Numbered from the stretch's first letter, positions 43,220 through 51,459 are shown. The stretch is 64,000 bases of DNA from an uncultured Marivita sp. (GCF_947488135.1 NZ_CANKYW010000005.1:186001-250000), one strand, 5' to 3'. The notes: generated by a model from the letters alone, not told the origin. Numbers and translations: made by a program.

Positions 43220-43722
43220 TTGCCGCCTTCCTGGGTCCGCAGGTACACAATCCAGCCCACCACGCTTCGCAGCACCAGCGCAGCAAGGAATGCGGTGATG
43301 AGGTAGTAGAGAACGGATACCGGCACATCGACCACGGCCATGCGCTGATTATGCAGCCGTTCGCCCATCTGCCATGCTAGGACGGCGAGCGCTGCAAAAA
43401 AACTTACCGAAACCACCTGAATTGCGCCCTGCAGTACCCGTGCCCAAGCGCGATCTCGCCAGCGTCCCAGCAGATCGAGTGCCATATGCCCACCACGTCG
43501 TTGAGCACGCAGGCAGCCAGCGAAAACAGTACAGACCAGCAAATAGCGGGCAATCTCTTCGGTCCAGCCAAAGGAGGAGTTGAGTACGTAGCGCGTGAAG
43601 AACTGCAGGAAGACAATGACGAGGAGGGCAACAAATAGCCCGAGCGCCACCGTGTCCTCAGCCGTGAGGTCGATCACTGGCGCATCTTCCAACTGCTCGG
43701 CGGTATCTGATTCGGTTTTCAT
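43216..43722 (-). CDS. TRAP transporter small permease (DctQ family)
   Basis: The 168-residue protein has four helices (LGLFVALLVIVFLQFFTRYVL, TEEIARYLLVCTVFAGCLRAQRRGGHMALDLL, VLQGAIQVVSVSFFAALAVLAWQ, VPVSVLYYLITAFLAALVLRSVVGWI) with the DctQ WTEEIARYLLV motif. The ATG at 43722 was chosen because upstream codons run into the divergent promoter. An operator box sits immediately before its start, so it is directly repressible. Confidence 0.88.
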   Translation of the reverse strand: MKTESDTAEQLEDAPVIDLTAEDTVALGLFVALLVIVFLQFFTRYVLNSSFGWTEEIARYLLVCTVFAGCLRAQRRGGHMALDLLGRWRDRAWARVLQGAIQVVSVSFFAALAVLAWQMGERLHNQRMAVVDVPVSVLYYLITAFLAALVLRSVVGWIVYLRTQEGGK

Positions 43723-43725
43723 AGG

Positions 43726-43737
43726 TTTTGGTATTAC
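43726..43737. promoter_or_regulatory. ATACCAAA box close to dctQ start
   Basis: TTTTGGTATTAC (inverse GTAATACCAAAA) lies 4 bp before the dctQ start codon; binding here would block translation-proximal transcription of the dctQM unit. One of four related boxes. Confidence 0.5.
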
Positions 43738-43844
43738 TACATTTTTCTTACGCTGGGCTGAAAATTCTCCCAGTTTAAGGCAATCTTCAACAAGAAAAAG
43801 CGCGCATCTGAAGAAATTTATGGGCAAGTAGGAGAATTTCGGCT

Positions 43845-43856
43845 ATTTGGTATCAC
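43845..43856. promoter_or_regulatory. ATACCAAA box before second dctP
   Basis: ATTTGGTATCAC lies 20-31 bp upstream of the dctP ATG at 43876 and just before the ribosome-binding purines GGAGGA (43867-43872). It probably overlaps the transcription start. Shares the ATTTGGTAT core with 41134-41147. Confidence 0.55.
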
Positions 43857-43875
43857 GTCTTTAACGGAGGACCTC

Positions 43876-44853
43876 ATGCTCAACAGATTTCGCTCACTCT
43901 TCCTCGGCGCAACCGCTGCCGCCCTTGCCGCAACGGCTGCTTTCGCGCAGGAGAAACTGACCTTCGCTCATGTTTACGAAGTAGACTCGGCCTATAACCA
44001 ATGGGCGCAATGGGCCGCCGACGAGATCGGCAAGCGCACTGACGGTCGCGTCACGGTCGAGAATTTCCCCGCCGCGTCTCTCGGCAATGAAAACGACATC
44101 TTCCAGGGCCTGTCGCTAGGGACTGTGGACATCACCCTGTCGGGCAGTTTTTATGCTGGGCAGCTCTATCCGCCGATGTCACTGTCAAGCGCGCCGTACA
44201 TGTACCGCGACTTTGATCACTGGCTGAAATACTCCAAAAGCGATCTTTTCGAAGAAATCTCGAGCGAGTACACCGAGCAAAGTGGGCGCCATGTGCTGGG
44301 CTTGATCTACTACGGTGCGCGACATCTGACCGCCAACCGCGAGATCAACTCGCCAGAGGATATGGCGGGCATGAAGCTGCGTGTACCCAACTCCCCGATG
44401 TTCACTCTGTTCCCGCGCTCTGTAGGCGCCAACGCCACGCCGATCCAGTTCGCCGAAGTGTATCTCGCACTGCAACAGGGCGTCGTGGACGGTCAGGAAA
44501 ATCCTCTGCCGACCATCGTGTTCAAGAAGTTCTATGAAGTGCAGAGCCACGTGATGCTCACCGGTCACCTGATGGATAGTCTTGTGGTCGAGATGGGTGA
44601 TCCTGCTTGGCAACGGTTGAGCGAGGAGGATCGCGCGATTGTAGCGGAGGTGCTGGGCGAAATGGCCGACAATGCCACGCAAGCTGTGCGTGAGTCAGAG
44701 ATGGAGCTGGCGCAGTCAATGCCCGAAAAATACGGCGTCACGCTTGTCGAGATCGACCGCGCCCCATTTGTTGAGGCAATGAAGCCGCTCTTGGAGGCGG
44801 ACGATCTGCCTTGGACGAAGGAACATGTCGCGCGGGTGCAGGCGATTAAGTAA
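43876..44853 (+). CDS. TRAP transporter solute-binding protein (DctP family)
   Basis: The 325-residue protein has a Sec signal (MLNRFRSLFLGATAAALAATAAFAQ) and DctP landmarks HVYEVDSAYNQWAQWAADEIGKRTDGRVTVENFPAASLGNENDI, MAGMKLRVPNSPMFTLFPRSVGANATPIQFAEVYLALQQGVVDGQENP with the ligand-binding Arg. It is divergent from dctQM and is followed by a strong terminator-like hairpin, then by pathway genes. It captures the acidic sugar substrate in the periplasm. Confidence 0.93.
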   Translation: MLNRFRSLFLGATAAALAATAAFAQEKLTFAHVYEVDSAYNQWAQWAADEIGKRTDGRVTVENFPAASLGNENDIFQGLSLGTVDITLSGSFYAGQLYPPMSLSSAPYMYRDFDHWLKYSKSDLFEEISSEYTEQSGRHVLGLIYYGARHLTANREINSPEDMAGMKLRVPNSPMFTLFPRSVGANATPIQFAEVYLALQQGVVDGQENPLPTIVFKKFYEVQSHVMLTGHLMDSLVVEMGDPAWQRLSEEDRAIVAEVLGEMADNATQAVRESEMELAQSMPEKYGVTLVEIDRAPFVEAMKPLLEADDLPWTKEHVARVQAIK

Positions 44854-44870
44854 GCTGACGAGCTATCTTG

Positions 44871-44901
44871 CAAGCGGCCCACCGGGGTCGCTTGTTTTTT
44901 T
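44871..44901 (+). terminator. Intrinsic terminator/attenuator after dctP
   Basis: CAAGCG (44871-44876) and CGCTTG (44889-44894) pair around a GC-rich loop and are followed directly by seven T residues (44895-44901). The next gene starts at 44915 with its ribosome-binding site after the T-run. Partial termination here would give more binding protein than catabolic enzyme. Confidence 0.75.
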
Positions 44902-44914
44902 GGAGTATGCGAAG

Positions 44915-46048
44915 ATGCAGCACATCCTGCCGCAAGATGCGGACAACGCTATTTTGGTTGGGCGGTTCTGGGACGAGGATGCCAATGGCCCGGCACTCTG
45001 CGCCATTCAGGACGATACTATCGCTGATATCACCGATGCAACCGCCCCGACTATGCGCGATCTGCTTGAGCTGGACGACCCCGCCGTTTACGTTAAGGCA
45101 CGGCTTGCAGAGGCGTGTAAACTTGGCTCGATCCGGGAAATCGAGGCGGTCAAGCTGCTTGCACCTTGCGATCTTCAGGCGATCAAGGCATGCGGCGTAA
45201 CCTTCGCGCGCTCCATGGTCGAACGCGTAATTGAAGAACGGGCGGCTGGCGATCCGGCTGCGGCAGATGCAATCCGTGCGCGCTGCAAGGCACTAATCGG
45301 CGACCGTTTGTCGGACCTCAAGGCAGGGTCGGCGCAGGCTATCGAGATCAAGAACGCACTGATTTCCGAGGGCATGTGGTCGCAATACCTTGAGGTTGGC
45401 ATTGGGCCGGATGCCGAGGTGTTCACCAAGTCCCAGCCGATGTCCGCTGTCGGTTGCAGCGCGGATGTTGGGCTGCATCCTGCATCAACCTGGAACAATC
45501 CCGAGCCGGAAATCGTGCTAGCGGTAAACAGCCGCGGTGCGATCCAGGGGGCTACTCTTGGCAATGACGTGAACCTGCGCGACATCGAAGGTCGCTCCGC
45601 TTTGCTGTTGGGCAAGGCCAAGGACAATAACGCCTCCTGTGCCATTGGTCCATTCATCCGGCTTTTCGACGCCAAATTCACGCTGGACGATATTCGCACC
45701 GCGGAACTAAAGATGACCGTGACCGGGCAGGATGGCTACACGTTGACAGGCCACAGCGCCATGTCCGAGATCAGCCGTGACCCGGTTGACCTTGTCGCGC
45801 AGACTTGCGGCGCGCATCATCAATACCCCGACGGCTTTATGCTGTTTCTCGGAACGCTTTTTGCCCCGACCGAGGACCGCGACGTGCCGGGCGAAGGGTT
45901 CACCCACAAGATCGGTGATGTGGTGCGTATCACATCCGCCCGCCTTGGAACTTTGGAAAACACAGTTCGGCTGTCCACCGATTGTGCACCATGGACTTTC
46001 GGAGCTGCGGCATTGATGCGCAACCTAGCGGGCCGCAAACTTATCTGA
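44915..46048 (+). CDS. FAH-fold 2-keto-3-deoxy-aldonate dehydratase-like protein (XylX/AraD1-type)
   Basis: This 377-residue FAH-superfamily protein has the acidic metal-site block NNPEPEIVLAVNSRGAIQGATLGNDVNLRDIEGRSALLLGKAKDNNASCAIGPFI, and YPDGFMLFLGTLFAPTEDRD at the C-terminal core. The N-terminal 100 residues carry the extra domain seen in XylX-type proteins. Caulobacter XylX of this superfamily dehydrates 2-keto-3-deoxyxylonate to 2-oxoglutarate semialdehyde. The neighbouring IlvD-type dehydratase and aldehyde dehydrogenase support that step here; hydrolase activity is an alternative. Confidence 0.82.
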   Translation: MQHILPQDADNAILVGRFWDEDANGPALCAIQDDTIADITDATAPTMRDLLELDDPAVYVKARLAEACKLGSIREIEAVKLLAPCDLQAIKACGVTFARSMVERVIEERAAGDPAAADAIRARCKALIGDRLSDLKAGSAQAIEIKNALISEGMWSQYLEVGIGPDAEVFTKSQPMSAVGCSADVGLHPASTWNNPEPEIVLAVNSRGAIQGATLGNDVNLRDIEGRSALLLGKAKDNNASCAIGPFIRLFDAKFTLDDIRTAELKMTVTGQDGYTLTGHSAMSEISRDPVDLVAQTCGAHHQYPDGFMLFLGTLFAPTEDRDVPGEGFTHKIGDVVRITSARLGTLENTVRLSTDCAPWTFGAAALMRNLAGRKLI

Positions 46049-46062
46049 GTAGAGAGGACGAG

Positions 46063-47586
46063 ATGATACTGACGGGTAAACACCTGATCGCCGGGGAATG
46101 GATCGGCGGAGACGAAATTTTCCAGAACGAGCCCGTCGAAGGCGCTGCCGACAGTTTCGCCAAGGGGCGCGTTGCGGATGTAAATGCCGCTTGCGAAGCT
46201 GCCGAGGATGCTTTTGCCTCCTATGCCGCGACCAATCGCACAGAACGCGCGGCTTTTTTGCGCCGCATCGGCGATGAGATTGAGGAGCGGGGCGCTGAAA
46301 TCACCGCCATCGGCACGCGTGAAACCGGCTTGCCCGAAGCACGGCTGGAAGGTGAGCGCGGGCGCACCTGTGGACAACTGCGACTTTTTGCGGAGCACAT
46401 CGAGGCGGGTGACTACCTTGACCGTCGCTATGATGAGGCTCTGCCCGACCGCGCTCCGCTTCCGCGACCCGATCTGCGGATGATGCAGCATCCCATCGGC
46501 CCAGTGGCTGTCTTCGGCGCGTCAAATTTCCCGCTCGCCTTTTCCACTGCTGGTGGCGACACAGCCAGTGCACTCGCCGCCGGTTGCCCGGTCGTGGTCA
46601 AGGGTCATTCTGCCCACCCAGGCGTTTCGGACATCGTGGCACAAGCCATCGACGCGGCGCGGCAGGCCTGCAATTTGCATCCAGGTGTGTTCTCCCAGAT
46701 TCAGGGCGGCAATCGCGCAGTCGGGACGGTACTTGTGCAGCACCCTCTGATCAAGGCGGTAGGCTTCACCGGGTCGCTGGGCGGGGGCCGGGCGTTGTTT
46801 GATCTCTGCGCACAGCGCCCGGAGCCGATACCTTTCTTTGGCGAGCTTGGTTCGGTCAATCCGATGTTCGTGCTACCCGCAGCGCAGGCCGCGCGAGCGG
46901 CAGAGATCGGCGCTGACTGGGCCGGGTCGCTGACCATGGGGTGCGGGCAGTTCTGCACCAATCCTGGAATCGCCGTCCTGTCCTCCGGTGCCGGAGCGGA
47001 TACGCTGGTGGACGCCGCGGAGGCCGCGCTTCGTGACGTCGCGCCACAGCCAATGCTGACGCCTTCGATGGCCGAAACCTATGCCCGTGATTCCGCGGCC
47101 CTTGCCGGGCGCGCAGGCATCGAAACCCGCCTTCACGCAACCAGCAACGGGCGCAATGGTGCGCCGGTATTGCTTGAAGTCTCGGCCAGGCAATTCCTGG
47201 CCGATCCGGATATGGCGCATGAGGTCTTTGGCCCCCTGGGCCTTGTTGTCCGCGCCGACAGCGAAGATGAGGTGCTGGAGATTGCCAGGGGGCTGGAAGG
47301 CCAGCTGACCTGCACCTTGCACCTCGACGACGCGGATGTCGAACCGGGCCGTGCGCTCTTGCCGATCCTGACGCGCAAGGCAGGACGCGTACTGGCCAAT
47401 GGCTTTCCCACAGGCGTGGAGGTCGCGGATACGATGGTGCACGGCGGTCCATACCCGGCCTCGACAAATTTCGGCGCGACTTCGGTTGGAACCTTGGCGA
47501 TCCGCCGGTTTCTGCGCCCGGTTTGTTATCAAAACATGCCAGCGTTTCTGTTGCCGGAGGACTTGTCAATCGATAGCCCCAGGTGA
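46063..47586 (+). CDS. 2-Oxoglutarate-semialdehyde-type aldehyde dehydrogenase
   Basis: The 507-residue NADP-type ALDH has VAVFGASNFPLAFSTAGGDTASALAAGCPVVVKGHSAHP (cofactor binding), catalytic E261 in FFGELGSVNP and C298 in MGCGQFCTNPG. The FCTNPG form and length are those of bacterial 2-oxoglutarate semialdehyde dehydrogenases (KGSADH). ATG 46063 follows a GAGGACGAG Shine-Dalgarno; longer starts run into the FAH gene. It would complete oxidation to 2-oxoglutarate, feeding the TCA cycle. Confidence 0.9.
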   Translation: MILTGKHLIAGEWIGGDEIFQNEPVEGAADSFAKGRVADVNAACEAAEDAFASYAATNRTERAAFLRRIGDEIEERGAEITAIGTRETGLPEARLEGERGRTCGQLRLFAEHIEAGDYLDRRYDEALPDRAPLPRPDLRMMQHPIGPVAVFGASNFPLAFSTAGGDTASALAAGCPVVVKGHSAHPGVSDIVAQAIDAARQACNLHPGVFSQIQGGNRAVGTVLVQHPLIKAVGFTGSLGGGRALFDLCAQRPEPIPFFGELGSVNPMFVLPAAQAARAAEIGADWAGSLTMGCGQFCTNPGIAVLSSGAGADTLVDAAEAALRDVAPQPMLTPSMAETYARDSAALAGRAGIETRLHATSNGRNGAPVLLEVSARQFLADPDMAHEVFGPLGLVVRADSEDEVLEIARGLEGQLTCTLHLDDADVEPGRALLPILTRKAGRVLANGFPTGVEVADTMVHGGPYPASTNFGATSVGTLAIRRFLRPVCYQNMPAFLLPEDLSIDSPR

Positions 47587-48111
47587 CGTGCAAGCGAACT
47601 TGCGAGTGTGGAACCCGGCAAGGAGCGAAACACTTTCTAATACAACCTAGTGTCCCGTGGAACTCATAAGAGTCAATGGGCTATGCTGCTCCCCTTGATA
47701 CATGTGCCTTCTGGATAGAGCGCACGGCCAAAAACGGTCCGTTGTGTCCGGCGCCTTGGCTGCAATTGAGGTCAATGGCATAAAAGTGACAGAACCCCAC
47801 GGCAGAACAGCGGCGGTTCTGGCACGTTTTCGCCTGAACTGCTTGCGCTGACGCTTCCAAGAAAGCGAAGCGAAGCAGGTGAGTTGGGCCACGCCGGACC
47901 AGGCACTAGCAGTGCGAGGCTCACCGAAGGAGCTTCGGCCAAGATATTTCTCGGATATCGTTACCGCGAGACGCGTAGCAGCGAAGCGAGCGGGGCGGTG
48001 GTCCAAAGTCTGAGCCTAGATATCAGCCCAGCACTTTGGTGCGACAAGTACGCCAGTTTTGTGCTACCTTTCTCGCGTGCGTCAGAACGCGTTTCGACCT
48101 TTCCGGCGGGC
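47587..48111. other. 525 bp without a recognisable gene
   Basis: Contains a small GCAAG/CTTGC hairpin just after the aldehyde dehydrogenase stop (47590-47603). No open frame here has a family motif or ribosome-binding site on either strand. Probably decayed mobile DNA at the edge of the sugar-acid module. Confidence 0.45.
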
Positions 48112-48192
48112 AAGGTGCTGCTCGATGCGGGCGCCGATCCGAACGCGCATTACATCTGGGGCGGAACCTATCGCTTTGCGGTCCTCACCGGG
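48112..48192 (+). pseudogene. Ankyrin-repeat protein scrap
   Basis: Twenty-seven codons read KVLLDAGADPNAHYIWGGTYRFAVLTG, a clear ankyrin loop-helix (LLDAGADPNA) with a WGGTYRF extension seen in some bacterial ankyrin proteins. Both flanks are unrelated; on its 3' side it joins the AraC relic exactly at the start of a 75-bp repeat. Non-functional. Confidence 0.55.
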
Positions 48193-48266
48193 CGGAAATG
48201 CTCGAAGCCGATGCCCATCACACTTCGGAAACAGCCAGCGAGCGCAGTGCAGCCGTCAAGACCGAC
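48192..48266. repeat. 75-bp repeat shared with 54611-54685
   Basis: The segment from GCGGAAATGCTCGAAGCC to AAGACCGAC matches 54611-54685 with two differences seen by eye. In both places it encodes, on the minus strand, the end of an AraC protein (VGLDGC...GIGFEHFR). Homology stops abruptly on each side. Confidence 0.85.
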
Positions 48267-48476
48267 GGTGAGGCCGAGATCATCGTTGAGATTGGCCTCC
48301 ATGCAATCCTCGACGATGGTGACCTGCACGGCGGGAAGTGGCGACTGCTCGCTCTTGCGCATACCGCAAGACCGCCGGAAAAGCTGAACCGCCAGCATCA
48401 GTGTCAGACCTTCCGACATGGCCCGCCACCCCATGTCCGCCTTGGAGACTTCGCGGCGCTTGCAGCGGATGAGATC
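48193..48476 (-). pseudogene. Chimeric AraC-family regulator remnant
   Basis: The minus-strand frame reads LIRCKRREVSKADMGWRAMSEGLTLMLAVQLFRRSCGMRKSEQSPLPAVQVTIVEDCMEANLNDDLGLT, close to residues in the middle of the AraC at 57305-58195. It then switches to VGLDGCTALAGCFRSVMGIGFEHFR, close to the end of the AraC at 54593-55507. The join lies at about 48266, and the first HTH helix and linker are lost. It is a fusion of two paralogues left by recombination in a former copy of the AraC array. Confidence 0.8.
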
Positions 48477-48618
48477 GAGTGCCGAAAAACGGGTTTGCGC
48501 AGATACGTGATATGATCACGCAGGTTCGAAGAAGAACTGAGCCGCACTTGATGAGACGTTCTAGCAGGTCCTTCGCGCAGTCATCGCCAAGGGCAGAACC
48601 AGTCACATGGAGTTTAGA

Positions 48619-49842
48619 ATGATATTCTTCGACACATACCAGATGACCAAAGCCATACCCGCACTTTGTTTCGCGCTCGCTGCAAGTGTGCAAATGGTGT
48701 CCGCCGAAGTGGTCGTGCGCGGCACCGAGGGAGCGCCGCTCCACGAGGCCCGACCGGCGCCTGCATTCATCAAGGGCGATCACGAAATCGTCGTGGCTCA
48801 GCCGTCGCCTTCTGAAATCAATCCGTCCTTTCTGGGGCCTGTCCTTTTGATGAAATCGGCGCATGTCGATCTTGACCGTGGGGTCGCGCGCCTGCCCTTG
48901 CGTGAAGGACAACTCGAAACGGGTGAGAAGGTCTGGTTCGCGATTACCGACGTGTCTGACCGAGACCTCGCCGAGCTTCACGGCGTCCCTTATGCCGCAA
49001 AAATGGCCTATGGGTTGACAGGAAACGCATCGCGGGAAGCTGTGATCGAAAAAGACGGTACATGGACGTTCAATCGCGGTGCCGTCGATTTTTCACCTGA
49101 ATGGAACGTGGTCCCGGGCGATGCCCCTGACTACTTCCCTCCTGCCGAGATCCAGCCCGGTTCTGTTGGCGATGCTGGCTACTCACCGCTCGTGGAAGTG
49201 ACGAATGCGGGCAAGCGTCCTGTCTTCAATGCACCGATGCTGGCCTTCGATGTGTCCGCGGAAGAGCTCAATGCCTACTGTGATGGTGAAGTAGACTACA
49301 GCGTGGTGCACGATAAAGTTGTATCGATCTGCCCCGAAACAGGCTGGGTCGAAATCCAGCTGACGTTGGGTTACACCTTTGGAAAACCGATCCTGTATAT
49401 TTCAACTGAAGCAAACGACGAGCTCGTTGCCACGCTCGAACAGGCCACCTATTCGGAGGCGATGAAGGATTTGCCTTTTGCGAACGAGGATGCGGCTCCT
49501 GGAGAAGGGGCGGAGCGTATCTATGTCTTCGCCAACGGCCCGACCGGTACCGACAATCCGCATCGTCAAGGCTTGAACTCAGTCCTTGGCGGCGATGGCC
49601 GTGGGCCGCTGAATGTCCTGGGCGGCGTTCCGACCTTGAACCTGGACTACTCGCCAATGTGGCGGCTGTTTCCCGCGAAATGGACTACAGACGCTATCTC
49701 ACGCGGATACCGAGCGCGTATGTCGGACGCGATCTGGATCGAAGATATGGCTGCGAAAGGCTTCATCACCTCTCTGGATGACGGACCGCTCCGTGCTGTC
49801 GGTTTCATCGTGAATTGTCCGGTCGTTTACCGGATCAACTGA
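48619..49842 (+). CDS. Secreted protein of unknown function, 407 residues
   Basis: MIFFDTYQMTKAIPALCFALAASVQMVSAE is a Sec signal region. ATG 48619 has GGAG six bases upstream, and an ATG at 48643 is an alternative. The mature part is rich in aromatic and acidic residues, with repeated short motifs such as GYSPLVEV, DYSVVHDKVV and LDYSPMWRLFP and a conserved-looking NPHRQGLNSVLGGDGRGPLNVLGGVPTLN. Only one Cys pair is obvious (YCDGEV, SICPE). Not assigned to a family with confidence. It precedes another secreted protein by 83 bp and faces the AraC-rich region. Confidence 0.8.
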   Translation: MIFFDTYQMTKAIPALCFALAASVQMVSAEVVVRGTEGAPLHEARPAPAFIKGDHEIVVAQPSPSEINPSFLGPVLLMKSAHVDLDRGVARLPLREGQLETGEKVWFAITDVSDRDLAELHGVPYAAKMAYGLTGNASREAVIEKDGTWTFNRGAVDFSPEWNVVPGDAPDYFPPAEIQPGSVGDAGYSPLVEVTNAGKRPVFNAPMLAFDVSAEELNAYCDGEVDYSVVHDKVVSICPETGWVEIQLTLGYTFGKPILYISTEANDELVATLEQATYSEAMKDLPFANEDAAPGEGAERIYVFANGPTGTDNPHRQGLNSVLGGDGRGPLNVLGGVPTLNLDYSPMWRLFPAKWTTDAISRGYRARMSDAIWIEDMAAKGFITSLDDGPLRAVGFIVNCPVVYRIN

Positions 49843-49925
49843 TCCTTCCCAACTGGCCGGGGGCCACCTGTCCCACCCCCAATGCTGTTCCAAGCAGCCT
49901 CCGGCCCTTTTTCATGGAGAACGAT

Positions 49926-50363
49926 ATGAAGTGTTCATCCCTGGCGATTGCACTCGCGCTCAGCTTCCCGGCCGCTCCTATTCTGGCCGCGCCGGTCACA
50001 CTAATGTTCGGGGAGGCAGCGGGCCAACACGTTACTTTCGAGTTTTCGCAAAACCGTACGGCTCCGGACGCTCTGACAATTGAAACCCGTCGTATCGGCA
50101 ACCCCGGCGCGCACATCCGTATTTGGATCGACAACAGCCGCAGTTCGCTATCGGAAATGATTTTGGATGGAGAGGACTGTAGCTTTGACGATGCCGGAGC
50201 GAAATGCACTTTGAAAATCGGCGGCGGAACCGAGACTTACCGCCGATACGTCGAAGCGTTTCGACTTGGCCGGACTGCACATATTGAGGTGCGCAATTCC
50301 AACGTCATGGCTATGCGAGACGATATCTCGCTCAAAGGTTTCACTGCCGCTTATAATAGATAA
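49926..50363 (+). CDS. Secreted protein of unknown function, 145 residues
   Basis: MKCSSLAIALALSFPAAPILAAP is a clear signal peptide; GGAG lies six bases before the ATG. The mature protein looks beta-rich (VTLMFGEAAGQHVTFEFSQNRT... IRIWIDNSRSSLSEMILDGEDCSFDDAGAKCTLKIGGG) with one Cys pair likely forming a disulphide. It probably sits in the periplasm or is exported, in one unit with the 407-residue protein. A stem-loop follows its stop. No family recognised. Confidence 0.75.
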   Translation: MKCSSLAIALALSFPAAPILAAPVTLMFGEAAGQHVTFEFSQNRTAPDALTIETRRIGNPGAHIRIWIDNSRSSLSEMILDGEDCSFDDAGAKCTLKIGGGTETYRRYVEAFRLGRTAHIEVRNSNVMAMRDDISLKGFTAAYNR

Positions 50364-50368
50364 CACGC

Positions 50369-50396
50369 GACCGGAGCGGCTGTCTTCGCTCCGGTC
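50369..50396 (+). terminator. Hairpin after the secreted-protein pair
   Basis: A perfect 10-bp stem (GACCGGAGCG at 50369-50378, CGCTCCGGTC at 50387-50396) starts 6 bp after the stop codon. There is no T-run, so termination would be weak or factor-assisted. Confidence 0.6.
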
Positions 50397-50580
50397 AGAC
50401 CTCCGTCGCGCAAATGCCTTGATCGCGCCAGAAACGATGAAGAGGTCTCAGATCACTGGACAGCCGGCCAAGTTGTATCTGACCTGCTCCCCGAGGCTCT
50501 CTTATTCATAACGAGAGTCTACGGGTCTGTGATCCGACCCCCAACGTTGGACCGCCGTTGGCGAGAGTTTTCCGCCTCGA

Positions 50581-50847
50581 TCAGGGTGACAGGCTAGTGA
50601 TGCCCCCAGATTTCGTCAGCGTGATCGGGGCTTTGTTGCCGATCGCGCTGTGTGGCCGTTCCTCGTTGTAGTATCTACGCCCAGCCTCCAACTTTTCGGC
50701 CGCATCTGCAAGCGTCAAGAACCAGTGCGCGTTCAGACATTCGGCCCTGAACCTACCATTGAAGGCTCCGATGAAGGCGTTGTCCGTCGGCTTTCCCGGT
50801 CGCAAGAAGTCGCGAAACTTTTGACCGATCCCATATCGACCCGTCAC
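50581..50847 (-). pseudogene. IS3-family OrfB, C-terminal fragment
   Basis: The frame reads RDFLRPGKPTDNAFIGAFNGRFRAECLNAHWFLTLADAAEKLEAGRRYYNEERPHSAIGNKAP, the last part of an IS3-family integrase core. The third-acid region is altered: family members have NAFIESFNG or NAFIEAFNG, here NAFIGAFNG, so the catalytic Glu is replaced by Gly. Upstream sequence is missing. Inactive remnant. Confidence 0.85.
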
Positions 50848-50876
50848 AGGTGGAATACCCAGATCAGACCTCCTTC

Positions 50877-50904
50877 AAAACAAAACCCCGCCAAAATGAC
50901 GGGG
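50877..50904 (-). terminator. Intrinsic terminator for the 84-residue secreted protein gene
   Basis: Read on the minus strand: CCCCG, a nine-base loop TCATTTTGG, CGGGG, then TTTTGTTTTG. The stem and T-rich tail begin about 90 bp after the stop of the small secreted protein gene. Confidence 0.7.
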
Positions 50905-50992
50905 ATTTGTCCGCATTCCAGGTCAGGCAATGCCCTCCTTACTTGCTTGAGGAGGCCCAGCACTCCAACGGAACCGTTTAGGGAGCTCCGGC

Positions 50993-51247
50993 TCAGCCTT
51001 TCAGGGCAGAAACGATCAGTGCCCTCATTTCGGCATTGCTTTCTATCGACATAGCCTGCGCAATCTGGGCAAGCTGTGATAGAGTCAAAGACATCACGTC
51101 AGCTTCAAAGCCGTTGCTGCGCAGTACGTTTGCAGCAGTTGTTTCGAGCCCGCTCAGCGCCGCGCGCATTTCATCCACGCCCATGTCCTGGGCGTTCGCT
51201 GCCGTTGCCATGAAAAGCAAAGCCGCCGACATCATCATCTTACGCAT
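50993..51247 (-). CDS. Small secreted protein, 84 residues
   Basis: MRKMMMSAALLFMATAANAQD is a signal peptide with an ANA-QD cleavage site. The mature 64 residues are helical (MGVDEMRAALSGLETTAANVLRSNGFEADVMSLTLSQLAQIAQAMSIESNAEMRALIVSALKG) and lack cysteine. A GAAAGGAAAAACG ribosome-binding region precedes the ATG and an intrinsic terminator follows, so it is a stand-alone gene. No family recognised. Confidence 0.72.
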   Translation of the reverse strand: MRKMMMSAALLFMATAANAQDMGVDEMRAALSGLETTAANVLRSNGFEADVMSLTLSQLAQIAQAMSIESNAEMRALIVSALKG

Positions 51248-51459
51248 CGTTTTTCCTTTCGTTGCATGTACTACAGTCGTACGTCGGAACGGCTCTCCCG
51301 GCTTTCAGGAACGTGCGCTTTGTTGACAGTGATTTGCCCAGGTCTGCTGGCTTTCGTGACATAGGAGAAATGCAAATAAAGCGGTTTGCGTTTGATTTGA
51401 ATCGAAGTGGGATTCACAGGCCCTGCTTGGTCTGATTCACTTCTTATTGGAGGTGTATC

